Shown here: piece by piece, positions 9,178-18,272 of the stretch
Position numbering within the stretch: position 1 is the first letter of the stretch
How the letters are laid out: each line of letters begins with the position of its first letter
From: Candidatus Marimicrobium litorale
GTDB taxonomy: Bacteria > Pseudomonadota > Gammaproteobacteria > Pseudomonadales > Halieaceae
Direction of reading: 5' to 3'
Length of the DNA: 64,000 bases
NCBI RefSeq assembly: GCF_026262645.1
Contig: NZ_SHNO01000001.1
Location: 3,348,001 to 3,412,000, forward strand
Made by a program: the position numbers and the translations under genes
The notes under the pieces: model-generated
Databases searched by the model: none
Told to the model about the DNA's origin: nothing
Seen by the model: the letters and a program-made list of their open reading frames with translations, nothing else

Positions 9178-10902
9178 ATGACATCCGCTACTGAAGCACC
9201 GCTCCAACCGAGAAGCATGCCGGCTATTTTGACTATGGCCGCAGCGATCGGAGTAATAGCCGGTATTGGTGCGTGGGGATTCCGGATGCTGATTGGCTTT
9301 GTTCACAACACGCTTTTTCTAGGCTCCCTGTCTGCAGATTACGACGCCAATGTACATACGGTTGCAAGCCCCTGGGGACTGGGAGTGATACTTGTCCCGG
9401 TGATTGGCGCACTTGTTGTTGCCTGGCTCGTTAAAAACTTCGCACCGGAAGCAAAAGGACATGGCGTCCCGGAGGTCATGGATGCAATTTACTATAACAA
9501 GGGATACATCCGGCCTCGCGTTGCGATAGTGAAATCGTTGGCTTCCGCTATTTCTATTGGCAGTGGTGGTTCTGTGGGGCGAGAGGGCCCTATTGTGCAG
9601 ATTGGCTCCGCTTTTGGTTCCACGCTGGGAACCATCTTTCCGATGTTAGTCAGGGACCGGGTAGCCCTAATTGCCGCTGGTGCTGGCGCGGGTATCGCCG
9701 CGACTTTCAATGCACCGCTGGGCGGTATTTTGTTTGCAATGGAATTACTTCTGGTTTCGGTTAATGCTCGAAATTTTCTGGTGGTTGCGATCGCGGTAGT
9801 CGTCGCCACACATATTAGCCATTTGCTACTAGGGACTCAGCCCTCCTTTTATGTGCCTCAATTAGAGATTCCTTTTTATCCGATGTTTTCTCCAGTGCTA
9901 CTTTTTTCGTTTCTGCTCTTGGGTTGCGTAATGGGACTGGTATCCGTGGCTTTCATTCGGGGCTTGTACAAACTGGAGGATATATTTGATGCGATGCCGG
10001 GTAACTACTACTCGCGCCACGCACTCGGAATGCTCTGTGTTGGCATAATTATGTACCTGTTGATGAAGCAGGTAGGCCACTACTATGTCGAAGGCGTTGG
10101 CTACGCGACGATAATGGATATTTTGAGCGGTGCTGTTATGTCCCCTTGGTTCCTTCTCATGTTGGCAGCGTTGAAGCTGCTGGCAACCTGTTTGTCCCTC
10201 GGTTCCGGCGCCTCTGGCGGTGTCTTTTCACCAGCGCTTTTTATGGGTGCCACCGTGGGCGCTGCTGCAGGTTATTTATGCCAATGGCTCATGCCGGAAG
10301 CCGATATCGCCGTCACTACTTTTGCGATCGCCGGCATGGCTGCGGCGATCGCTGGAACCACCGGCGCTGTGCTCACAGGCATCATCATGCTGGCTGAAAT
10401 GACTCGAGACTACCCCAGTATGCTTCCGATGATAATCACCTGTACGGCGGCCTATGGATTGCGTAAAGCTATCATGGACGAAAGTATTTACACGATGAAA
10501 CTCCTTGCACGACACCACACGGTGCCCGAGGGTTTGCATGCTGCAATACTAACCACAGAGCGTATCGTCGATTTAATGGACACCAATTTCGAGGTCCGTT
10601 TGCCGGGGAGCGACATAACAACCGCTGCAGCAGTTGTTGTGCAAGACAGTAAGGGCCAGATTGTGTCGGTATCGACCAGCAGCAGGGAAAACGCCGGCAA
10701 TCCCTCAGTGGCGGATCTCAAGTTTATCGTCGTCCCAGCGAAGACAACGCCGCTCGCCGCTTTAGCGTCTCTCTGTGAGACTGGCGCAGATGTGATCCTG
10801 GTCACGAAGGAGGCCGACAGCGGTCTAGCCGCGGATATAGTTGGTTTGCTAACACCGGCTATTCTTGCAGACCTCCTTAGAGCAGACGACACCCTTTCGT
10901 AA
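9178..10902 (+). CDS. CLC-family chloride channel/transporter with degenerate C-terminal CBS-like region
   Basis: The 574-residue protein has the CLC membrane core: GHGVPEV (selectivity-filter segment), GSGGSVGREGP with the gating glutamate at residue 136, FNAPLGGILFAMEL, and SGGVFSPALFMGA near the second half. About residues 450-574 form a soluble tail that may be a worn CBS-type module. In E. coli ClC-ec1 the internal proton glutamate directly follows the equivalent of Glu189; here that position is Leu190. This suggests uncoupled (channel-like) or otherwise altered proton coupling. The protein would move chloride or a similar anion across the inner membrane. Family is certain; mechanism is inferred. 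Confidence 0.9.
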   Translation: MTSATEAPLQPRSMPAILTMAAAIGVIAGIGAWGFRMLIGFVHNTLFLGSLSADYDANVHTVASPWGLGVILVPVIGALVVAWLVKNFAPEAKGHGVPEVMDAIYYNKGYIRPRVAIVKSLASAISIGSGGSVGREGPIVQIGSAFGSTLGTIFPMLVRDRVALIAAGAGAGIAATFNAPLGGILFAMELLLVSVNARNFLVVAIAVVVATHISHLLLGTQPSFYVPQLEIPFYPMFSPVLLFSFLLLGCVMGLVSVAFIRGLYKLEDIFDAMPGNYYSRHALGMLCVGIIMYLLMKQVGHYYVEGVGYATIMDILSGAVMSPWFLLMLAALKLLATCLSLGSGASGGVFSPALFMGATVGAAAGYLCQWLMPEADIAVTTFAIAGMAAAIAGTTGAVLTGIIMLAEMTRDYPSMLPMIITCTAAYGLRKAIMDESIYTMKLLARHHTVPEGLHAAILTTERIVDLMDTNFEVRLPGSDITTAAAVVVQDSKGQIVSVSTSSRENAGNPSVADLKFIVVPAKTTPLAALASLCETGADVILVTKEADSGLAADIVGLLTPAILADLLRADDTLS

Positions 10903-11381
10903 TCACTAGTCAGTTTAAACTTGCCTCAGGAAATCGAGGGCTCGCTGTAAGGGACGGTGATAGAGGCAACGCTCGGGGGAATTGCAAACGGCATCGCGAA
11001 GGCCTATGTGTCGTTTATTGCTGATAATTATGGCACGCACTAGGCCGCTTATTTACAGCGCCGCCCGCAGGGTTCCACGAACGCATAACATCTTTTTTAG
11101 GCAGATGCTCGCGGTGTACCGCGTTCTGCTGTTGAGCGGGATGTCTTACACGGTCAAATATAGTTGAGGAATTGCACCCAGTTGAATAGCCAGCACACTG
11201 GTAAGACTGCGACGGTCCCGGTTGAAAATGTCCATAGGCCGCAAGATAACGCAAGGAAATGCTATAGTGATAAGAGCAACGGTCGGTGAACAACCTGGTA
11301 TCAGTTTTTATCAGGCTTGTGAGTCGACTAGGCGGCTACCGAAGTGTTTGACCCGTGTCGGTGTAACCGGAGTGAGGTGAT
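10903..11381. other. Intergenic region before secreted hypothetical pair
   Basis: Nearly 480 bases with no frame showing motifs or a ribosome binding site. It follows the CLC gene and precedes the two secreted hypothetical genes, so it probably contains their promoter. No clear terminator or repeat was seen. Confidence 0.35.
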
Positions 11382-11978
11382 ATGAGGTATTTGACGTGTT
11401 TTTTGGCGTTCGCGCTGGTCGGTTCGCTGGTTGCCGGAAATAATGTGTCTGCGCAAAGTGCAGAAAATATTGTCAAAGACTATCGCAATGACGTGAATGG
11501 AGACCTCGATCAACCCACCCGCGTTCGATTGGAGGCGCAGGCAGGCGTCGACATGGGTCGGATGGCTGGTGTGTGGGGTACCCTGGGGGAAAAGGACGTA
11601 TCGGATGTTTTTTTTCTGGGCAAAACACCCGATTTTGCACGAATGCAGTTTGATTTAACGGCGCTTAAAGGCAGCGGCGCTACCGCAATTGTGACGGCCA
11701 AAAATGGCAAGGAGATCGTGCGCCATCAAATTGCAGCGGATGTCGGTGAGACCAAGACTGTCTGGCTTCGGCTGAAGGGGAAGATTCTGGTTCAGGTAAT
11801 TCCATCAGAAGTGAGTTCCAGTTTCTCCCCGTCGGCGCAGCTGACGTATGCACTGTATTTTTGGTATCCAGGCGATACGATTGATGCATTGTCGGAGACC
11901 GAATTTGATAATGTCGAAGATTATGAAGGTAGTGAAAAACCGCGCGTGTTGCATGCAGTGAAGGGAGTAGGGAAATGA
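11382..11978 (+). CDS. Hypothetical secreted protein, first gene of a two-gene unit
   Basis: A typical signal peptide (MRYLTCFLAFALVGSLVAG, cleavage near VSAQS) precedes about 175 mature residues rich in beta-strand-forming sequence. It has no cysteine after the signal and no motif that I recognise. The segment FARMQFDLTALKG followed by AKNGKEIVRH suggests a prepeptidase C-terminal (PPC)-like or other beta-sandwich fold, but this is only an impression. GGAGTGAGG lies just before the ATG. Its stop overlaps the start of the next gene (ATGA), so the two are almost certainly cotranscribed and translationally coupled. Confidence 0.65.
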   Translation: MRYLTCFLAFALVGSLVAGNNVSAQSAENIVKDYRNDVNGDLDQPTRVRLEAQAGVDMGRMAGVWGTLGEKDVSDVFFLGKTPDFARMQFDLTALKGSGATAIVTAKNGKEIVRHQIAADVGETKTVWLRLKGKILVQVIPSEVSSSFSPSAQLTYALYFWYPGDTIDALSETEFDNVEDYEGSEKPRVLHAVKGVGK

Positions 11979-12598
11979 ATAGGCCTTTCCAAATTGTTTG
12001 CGCCATGTTTTTGATTGCGAGCTGCTTTCAAACCGCACACGCAAACCCCGGCAGTGAGGTCTTCGATCCAAGCTTTGGAAACATGACTGCCGGGGCGAGC
12101 GCCTTCGCGACTGCATTTTACAACTACAGCGTTTTTCAGGAATGTGTTTCTGACCCGGACTGTGGAATGCCGGACGATCCCGGCTCGGGATTTGAGATAG
12201 GTGCTGGAAGCTGTTGCGACGAAAATAATGATTGCTTTAACGATTTTGAAACGCATGTGGATCGAATAGACCGTGCGCTAGCTACGCTTTACAAAAATGA
12301 ACGCACTTACGCTTTGATCATGAAAATACAGAGCGCGCGAATGACAGCGATGAGGGGCGCCGGCGGTATGAGTGCCCCAGCGGCGGCCGTCGTCGCGCGG
12401 CAGGAAATTGATATCGCGAAAGCGCAGAGAGATTTCACCGATAAGTTTAACAACAAGACCCTGTCTAATATCAGCAAATTGAATGATTTCATGCTGGAGC
12501 TTGACTTGATCATTGAAGACTATTGCGCTGATACTGACTGGTACCAGCGCAATGGCTTGCCCCTGTATTTGCATGCCAGGATGAAATTTCCTAAATAA
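11975..12598 (+). CDS. Hypothetical cysteine-containing secreted protein, second gene of unit
   Basis: The 207-residue product starts with a signal peptide (ending near AHANP). The mature part has a cysteine cluster in its first half (CVSDPDC, then SCCDENNDC) and one cysteine near the C-terminus (EDYCAD), so disulphide bonding in the periplasm or outside is likely. The central region (residues about 80-190) is predicted-looking alpha-helix with heptad-like spacing (DRIDRALATLYKNE). No family is recognised. Coupling to the upstream gene through an ATGA overlap suggests the two secreted proteins work together. Confidence 0.65.
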   Translation: MNRPFQIVCAMFLIASCFQTAHANPGSEVFDPSFGNMTAGASAFATAFYNYSVFQECVSDPDCGMPDDPGSGFEIGAGSCCDENNDCFNDFETHVDRIDRALATLYKNERTYALIMKIQSARMTAMRGAGGMSAPAAAVVARQEIDIAKAQRDFTDKFNNKTLSNISKLNDFMLELDLIIEDYCADTDWYQRNGLPLYLHARMKFPK

Positions 12599-13154
12599 AA
12601 AGGATATCGGAGTTCGCTCAAAACGTGACTCAATAGACGCATATAAAATAATGCTGTCGAGACGAGTCCCAGGAAAAAGTGAGAGATCAGCAGTCGTGAA
12701 TGAATTATCGCGCCTGACGTCGGCCAAAGGCAGCAAATTGTCGGGATGACGCGGCCACGAAAAGAAAAACAGGACAAGCGAGAGTGTGTAGTTAGATCTC
12801 GTATCGACCGATTGTTCATAAGCTGAGGTGTTTTTCGATAGAGTGTTTTGGTGTGGAATGGTCGTAGCTTGTAGATGTTTTCTGGGAAAAATTGATTATT
12901 TTTTTCGAAGTTTCGAACGCTGATTCCCTGCGATAGCACTTACGCTGGTTTTTGATGAGGTGCCTGGGGGCGCGCCAGGTTCGCATCCGCTGCGCTAGTC
13001 TCTGCCCCACTCTGATTTCCCAAGACTGCGCATTTGAATAGGGGGTAGTCAACCCGACGTCAGCGGAGAGATTCGCTGATGAAAGATGGCAGGTTGTTCT
13101 CCTAATTTAAGCTCTTATGTTATGGTGTTTCTTTTCAATTTCGGGAGTTAGTAG
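12599..13154. other. Intergenic region before FKBP gene
   Basis: A region of about 550 bases. A 139-codon minus-strand frame (12520-12939) overlaps the end of the preceding gene but has no motif and an odd composition, so it is not called. The right end holds the likely promoter for the FKBP gene. Confidence 0.35.
13094..13121 (+). promoter_or_regulatory. Possible sigma-70 promoter for FKBP gene
   Basis: TTGTTC at 13094-13099 and TATGTT at 13116-13121 are separated by 16 bases, a reasonable -35/-10 pair about 30 bases before the FKBP ribosome binding site. This is pattern matching only. Confidence 0.3.
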
Positions 13155-13493
13155 ATGAGCGATGTTATCACCACAGCCTCAGGTTTAAAGTATGAAATTC
13201 TGGAGAGCGGGAGCGGCGCTACTCCTGGGCCAAGAGACACTGTGAGCGCGCATTATCATGGTACATTTGAAGATGGCCGGGTTTTTGACAGTTCTGTTGA
13301 GCGTGGCCAGCCCATTGATCTGCCTGTGAACGGTGTTATTGCTGGCTGGACCGAAGCCTTGCAGATGATGAAGGAAGGAGACAAATGGCGACTCACTGTA
13401 AGCCCAGAGCTCGGTTATGGAGCGAACGGTGCAGGACCGATTCCGGGCAATACAACGCTGATATTCGAGGTTGAGTTAATCGCCGTTCGTTAA
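13155..13493 (+). CDS. FKBP-type peptidyl-prolyl cis-trans isomerase
   Basis: A single 112-residue FKBP domain without signal peptide: DTVSAHYHGTFEDGRVFDSS, GVIAGWTEALQMM, and the C-terminal IPGNTTLIFEVEL are hallmarks of the family, including the active-site aromatic and Asp residues (Tyr in HYHG, FDSS, Trp in AGW). It catalyses prolyl isomerisation and assists protein folding in the cytoplasm. GGGAG precedes the ATG at good spacing. It appears to be a single-gene unit. Confidence 0.93.
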   Translation: MSDVITTASGLKYEILESGSGATPGPRDTVSAHYHGTFEDGRVFDSSVERGQPIDLPVNGVIAGWTEALQMMKEGDKWRLTVSPELGYGANGAGPIPGNTTLIFEVELIAVR

Positions 13494-13822
13494 GGACGGT
13501 GCTGTTTTCTGGCAGACAAGCCAAATCACAGCGGAGGCCGTTTATGGTCTGTTCTCTGACGGCGAACGATGGAAACGTCAGGAAGATAGCAGCCGGGCGG
13601 TTGCTTAAGGAATCTATAACGCCCCGAGCACGCAGGCCAGCAGAGAGCAGTGGCGTCAATTAGGCCTCTAATAGTTGCGTTGAGCGAGTGATTGGTACAA
13701 CGGCAGCAGTGTCTCCAGCAGGGAGGCGCCCCCGGAGGGGCGGATCGTAGCCATAGTGAGGTTTTAATGTAGCGTTACGGCAGCCCAAAGTGTGACGGTT
13801 TTCAGTGTAGAGGAGCTAAGAG
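13494..13822. other. Intergenic region before molybdopterin oxidoreductase gene
   Basis: About 330 bases with no convincing gene. It presumably holds the promoter of the oxidoreductase gene. A GAGGAG ribosome binding site is at its right end. Confidence 0.35.
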
Positions 13823-15931
13823 ATGAATCGTAAAACGCATCACCGTGCGTGTCATCTGTGCGAGGCTATTTGTGGACTCGTGATAGAGACTGACGGCGCC
13901 GATATTGTCTCTATCAAGGGCGACAAGTCTGACCCTCTGAGCCGTGGTCATATTTGCCCCAAGGCCATTGCCCTGAAGGATCTGCACACCGATCCAGACC
14001 GTCTGCGCACGCCCATAAAAAAAGTACGCAGTGAAAATGGCGAGGATTACTGGGAAGACATTAGCTGGGATGAAGCACTGGACACCACTGCGGCACAATT
14101 GGCGCGGGTGATTGCGGAGCACGGGGTAAACGCCGTAGGCATTTACATGGGAAACCCTTCGGTGCACAACTACGGCATGATGACGCACCAAGGCAATCTG
14201 TTTCAGCATATTCGCAGCGACAACCGCTTTTCTGCGACCAGCGTCGATCAGCTGCCCCATCACCTCACTTCTTTATGGCTTTACGGGCACAAGCTACTCA
14301 TTCCTGTGCCCGATGTGGATAACACTGACTACCTGTTGATGCTCGGGGCTAACCCATTGGCCTCCAATGGGAGTATCTGGACAGTACCGGGTGTTAAAAA
14401 ACGTCTTAAAGCTTTGACTGCGCGTGATGGCAAACTGGTCGTTATAGACCCGCGCAGAACCGAGACAGCTGGCATCGCGAGTGAGCATCAATTTATCCGG
14501 CCGGGTACAGATGCATTATTTTTACTTGCCTTACTTAACACGCTTTTTAGCGAACACCTTACAGAGCCCGGTGCCTTGGCTGGATTTACCAGCGGATTGG
14601 ATGCTGTATCTACTGCCATCGAGGTCTTTACGCCCGACTTTGCAGCTGCCCATACAGGTATCGCCGCCGACACCATACGCCGTATTGCCAGGGAGTTTGC
14701 CGCCGCTGACAAGGCCGTGTGTTATGGCCGCATGGGGGTTTCGACCCAGGCTTACGGCGCGCTATGTCAGTGGACGATTCAACTGATCAACATCGCGACT
14801 GGGAATCTGGACAGGCCCGGAGGCAGTCTGTTCGCCACGCCGGCTGTAGATACGCTGATGACGAGTAGCCCGGGGGGCCACAACCGACATCAAAGTCGCG
14901 TGCGTAATCTGCCAGAGTTTGATCGGGAGCTGCCTGCCGCGTGTCTGGCCGAAGAAATCACTACGCCCGGAGAGGGTCAGATTCGTGCGTTGTTCACCGG
15001 TGCGGGCAATCCGGTGCTGTCCACTCCCAACGGGCAACAGCTCGATACTGCCATGGAGGGACTGGAATTCATGGTTTCACTGGATCCCTACATCAACGAA
15101 ACTACCAGGCACGCCGATATTATTTTGCCGCCCACTTCGCCGTTGGAGCACGACCATTACGATATAAGCTTTCACCTGTTTGCGGTGCGCAATACGACGC
15201 GCCACAACGAGCCAGTCTTTGATAAACCGGAGGGCAGCCTGCACGATTGGGAAATTTTCAACCAGCTGGGTAATCGTCTCGCGCTACTGCTGGACAAGCC
15301 AGAGCAGCCAGCCATGGCGCCCCATGAAATTATTGATCTTGGTCTACAGGTTGGCCCGCACAATGAAAAGGGGCTTTCTTTAGAGAAACTACGCCAGCAG
15401 CCCTCGGGCATTGACCTGGGTCCACTCCAGTCACAGCTACCCCAACGACTGGCAACGCCACAGAAGAGAATTTGTTGTGACACTCCAGAGGCAATAGCCG
15501 ATCTCGGCAGACTGCAAGAGGACTTTCAGAAGCCAGACTCCACCGAATTTCGAATGATAGGCCGTCGCCATGTGCGCTCCAACAATTCCTGGATGCATAA
15601 CTATCATCGCTTGATGAAAGGTCGCGATCGTTGCACATTAATGATGCATCCACACGACATGGACAGACTGGGTATAGAAACTGGCGCAAGGGCGACACTG
15701 TCCTCCAGAGTGGGGTCGGTTGACGTTACGGTGGAGGGCACAGACGAGATAATGCCTGGTGTAGTCAGCTTGCCTCATGGGTTCGGTCACGACAGGCAGG
15801 GTGTTCGGATGCAGACGGCTGTTAGCCACGCGGGCGTGAGCTGCAACGACATTACCGATGATCAGTACCTGGATCAACTTTCTGGAAACGCCGCAGTTAA
15901 CGGCGTGCCTGTCACTGTGTGTCCTTCTTGA
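13823..15931 (+). CDS. Molybdopterin-dependent oxidoreductase with N-terminal Fe-S cluster
   Basis: The 702-residue protein starts directly with a CxxCxxxC...C cluster-binding motif (Cys10, Cys13, Cys17, Cys45), followed by molybdopterin oxidoreductase domains (YMGNPSVHNYG; VVIDPRRTETA; GNPVLSTPNG; NETTRHADIILPP) and a C-terminal dinucleotide-binding domain (MHPHDMDRLGI, VVSLPHGFGHD). This is the DMSO-reductase superfamily layout, closest to formate-dehydrogenase/nitrate-reductase-like single-subunit enzymes. No Tat signal is present, so it is probably cytoplasmic. No partner electron-transfer subunit lies beside it, and the substrate cannot be assigned. A GAGGAG site precedes the ATG. Confidence 0.9.
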   Translation: MNRKTHHRACHLCEAICGLVIETDGADIVSIKGDKSDPLSRGHICPKAIALKDLHTDPDRLRTPIKKVRSENGEDYWEDISWDEALDTTAAQLARVIAEHGVNAVGIYMGNPSVHNYGMMTHQGNLFQHIRSDNRFSATSVDQLPHHLTSLWLYGHKLLIPVPDVDNTDYLLMLGANPLASNGSIWTVPGVKKRLKALTARDGKLVVIDPRRTETAGIASEHQFIRPGTDALFLLALLNTLFSEHLTEPGALAGFTSGLDAVSTAIEVFTPDFAAAHTGIAADTIRRIAREFAAADKAVCYGRMGVSTQAYGALCQWTIQLINIATGNLDRPGGSLFATPAVDTLMTSSPGGHNRHQSRVRNLPEFDRELPAACLAEEITTPGEGQIRALFTGAGNPVLSTPNGQQLDTAMEGLEFMVSLDPYINETTRHADIILPPTSPLEHDHYDISFHLFAVRNTTRHNEPVFDKPEGSLHDWEIFNQLGNRLALLLDKPEQPAMAPHEIIDLGLQVGPHNEKGLSLEKLRQQPSGIDLGPLQSQLPQRLATPQKRICCDTPEAIADLGRLQEDFQKPDSTEFRMIGRRHVRSNNSWMHNYHRLMKGRDRCTLMMHPHDMDRLGIETGARATLSSRVGSVDVTVEGTDEIMPGVVSLPHGFGHDRQGVRMQTAVSHAGVSCNDITDDQYLDQLSGNAAVNGVPVTVCPS

Positions 15932-16713
15932 TGAAAAAGTGCTGACTGGGACAACTGCAAAAACGTTCCGCTTCCTAACTGAACGGGAAAATACTGATAA
16001 GAGAAAAATATGCCGGCTTCACGCTACGGTAGACGGGCGAGGATGCTTCATTCGTGCCGCTTTTTTTCTGTAAACTCACGCTTATTGAAAGTGGCCGGGC
16101 TAGTCGGCTTGCGAGAGCGATTTTAGTGCGCCAGTGATTCTCGTGCTCGATAGGCTATGCGCTTTTAGCGTTTGCTACAGATCGCTAAAAAGCGATATTT
16201 GTACTGTGAAAGAGGTCCAAGAGGTGTGGTGCCGCAACTGCACAACGCGATTGAAATACCAAAGCTCATACTCGGCGTTACCACGTTTCGCAGCTCGTCG
16301 CGTTTAGCGCGTGGAGCACGGGGTTTGCTTTGGCTTTCAGAATAAGCTGAGTCGCTTCCGCAACGAAAATCGTTGACGGATGGCAGAGTGGCTGTTTGAT
16401 AGGCAGGCACTAACGCTTATAGCTCTACATCAATAAGACGAAGGTATCTGAATCAGTTGTGAGTTGTAGATAATCCTCTGAAATCGGACAAGATGGCTAT
16501 CTTGGTCTAAACTTAAAAGACAGAGGTGTTGGCGTGGCGCAATCTTTGGTCGCACCTATTAAGAAAGCGCGGCCGCTAGAAAAGCAGAGAGAATGGCCCG
16601 CCATAAATATCACGTCAACCGATGAATAGTATGGGTTTTTAATTCCTGATCCGAGTTGCATCAACTGTTATCGAGATAGAGAATGCAGGTCACTCCACAA
16701 GGAGAAAAATAAA
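15932..16713. other. Long gene-poor interval
   Basis: Some 780 bases without a convincing gene. An 81-codon minus-strand frame (16165-16410) has no recognisable features. Around 16159-16187 there is a nested inverted repeat, annotated separately. The right end carries an AAGGAG ribosome binding site for the next gene. Confidence 0.4.
16159..16187. repeat. Nested inverted repeat
   Basis: GCTTTTAGCG and CGCTAAAAAGC face each other across about ten bases with one extra A, and each arm is itself close to palindromic (CGCT...AGCG). It could form alternative hairpins in RNA or act as a paired protein-binding site. There is no run of T after it, so it is not a typical terminator. Confidence 0.3.
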
Positions 16714-17175
16714 ATGAAAATCAAGGAAAATTATATTCCTACTCTATTATTTATTTGTCTAAGCCTGTGGCTGACTTCCGCTCAGGCGGCTGAGCCCCTT
16801 CAAACACAATACGGCATCAACGGCGAAGTGGAAGTCGACTTGCTGAGCGTTAGCGAGAGCGGTGGAATTCTTACCGCTGTTTTCGCCTATCGCAATACCG
16901 GCAGCGATAAATCTGCGGTGAGGTATTCTGTGTCGGACGTGTACTTTTTAGAAAAATCGGAGGGTAAAAAATATCATGTACTATCGGACTCAACCGGAAA
17001 ATCACTAGCGGCCCCAGTGAACGGCAATTTCATAAGTATACGAGAGCTGGAATTTAAGCCGGGGTCGAGAAAACTGGTGTGGTTTAAGTTTCCTGCGCCC
17101 GCTGAGGCCAGTGAGGTCATTGACTTTGTGCTGCCAGATGCAGTGCCCTTTGAGAATATCGCCTTAAGCCGATGA
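16714..17175 (+). CDS. Hypothetical secreted protein upstream of OmpA-like protein
   Basis: The 153-residue product has a signal peptide (LLFICLSLWLTSAQA, cleavage before AEPL) and a mature domain of about 130 residues with alternating strands. VFAYRNTG and KLVWFKFPAP resemble Ig-like extracytoplasmic domains of the DUF4352 kind, without certain assignment. AAGGAG precedes the ATG. Its stop overlaps the ATG of the OmpA-like gene, so the two are coupled and probably act together in the cell envelope. Confidence 0.7.
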   Translation: MKIKENYIPTLLFICLSLWLTSAQAAEPLQTQYGINGEVEVDLLSVSESGGILTAVFAYRNTGSDKSAVRYSVSDVYFLEKSEGKKYHVLSDSTGKSLAAPVNGNFISIRELEFKPGSRKLVWFKFPAPAEASEVIDFVLPDAVPFENIALSR

Positions 17176-17870
17176 AGGGTATTCAGTCGCGAGTCATATT
17201 GATGATCTCGTGTTTTTTCGGTCTGCCGCAAATTGCAATAGCTTGGGATGCTGCCAAATCAGACGATCCCAAGGCGCATGCCGCAGCGCAGAAAGCGCTT
17301 ACCGAAGTTGCCCAACCGCGCTCACTACTCACTGACATTCGCACGTTTTCTGGTGATATTCGCGAGCTTCCCGGCCTGAGGGGCTCGGGTTTGGTATTGC
17401 AAAAAGATATTCAAGATCTTCAGCAAGCACTGACGACGCTGAACGCAGAAATTCTGGATCAAGAGATTCGTATTTCTCTGTCGGCCGACCTTCTGTTTGA
17501 TTTTGATCAGTATCAGGTCAAGCCCGACGCTGATGCTGAGCTGCGCACACTGACAACGGTGTTGCGTGAGACTGATAGCCCCCGGGTGCGTATTGTCGGG
17601 CATACGGACGCCATAGGCGATGACGCCTATAATCAGCGACTTTCTGAGCAACGCGCTGAGTCGATCAAGCGCTGGCTGTTGGGGCCAGGCGAGCTTGGAA
17701 CAGATGTTGTTATTGAGACGAGCGGGCAGGGCGAGCGCGAGCCTGTAGCGCCCAATTCAAATATCGACGGAAGCGACAATGTCGCCGGACGAGCACTAAA
17801 TCGGCGGGTCGAACTGGTGATCCAGGCACAGAAACCCTTGACTCATCCAGCGATCACTCCTACGCATTGA
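17172..17870 (+). CDS. OmpA-family outer-membrane/peptidoglycan-binding protein
   Basis: A signal peptide (ending near IAIA-W) is followed by a roughly 80-residue variable region and then an OmpA C-terminal domain: LLFDFDQYQVKPDA, VRIVGHTDAIGDD, LSEQRAESIKRWLL and ALNRRVELVI, covering residues about 105-220. The Asp/Arg pair that grips diaminopimelate in peptidoglycan is preserved (HTD and NRRVEL). No transmembrane beta-barrel domain is present, so it is likely a periplasmic peptidoglycan-associated protein. Overlap with the preceding secreted hypothetical suggests a joint envelope function. Confidence 0.85.
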   Translation: MKGIQSRVILMISCFFGLPQIAIAWDAAKSDDPKAHAAAQKALTEVAQPRSLLTDIRTFSGDIRELPGLRGSGLVLQKDIQDLQQALTTLNAEILDQEIRISLSADLLFDFDQYQVKPDADAELRTLTTVLRETDSPRVRIVGHTDAIGDDAYNQRLSEQRAESIKRWLLGPGELGTDVVIETSGQGEREPVAPNSNIDGSDNVAGRALNRRVELVIQAQKPLTHPAITPTH

Positions 17871-18272
17871 GGACGTCCGCATTACCATTTGCTTCAGCCA
17901 GAGCGCATTGTGGAATAAGTTGTACTGCTGCGTGAAAAGAGACTGACGAAGCCGGCAGAGAAGCATTTAGTGTGAGCGTGTCATGATAGAACCTCTGCTG
18001 CCTTTTCCGAGTGATTTATTTCGCGAACGCTAGTAGCCGCAGTGATCGGAAAAAACGTTTTACAAAAAATGCCTGAGTATTGCGGGCCAATATTGTTTGC
18101 TCAAGTCAGCGGCTTAGCCGTAACCTTGGTTGTGAAAAAAACGGCTTTTCTGTAGTGTTGAGGCGGTACTTTAACGATTCAGCAGATATGTATCCGAGCT
18201 GCAGTGCCATTTAAAATCGCTGCCCGGGATAAACACCAACGTTTGAAGGCGTACTGTACTCCAGGAGACACT
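17871..18272. other. Intergenic region before MFS transporter
   Basis: About 400 bases with nothing recognisable apart from the AGGAGA ribosome binding site at the right end. A longer frame for the MFS gene (from 18204) is possible but is not favoured. Confidence 0.35.

Noticed and set aside
12520-12939. A 139-codon minus-strand frame
   Set aside because: It overlaps the end of a supported gene, has no motif or good start and lies mostly in sequence that looks non-coding.
16165-16410. An 81-codon minus-strand frame in a long gap
   Set aside because: It has no recognised domain and no clear ribosome binding site, so it was not called.
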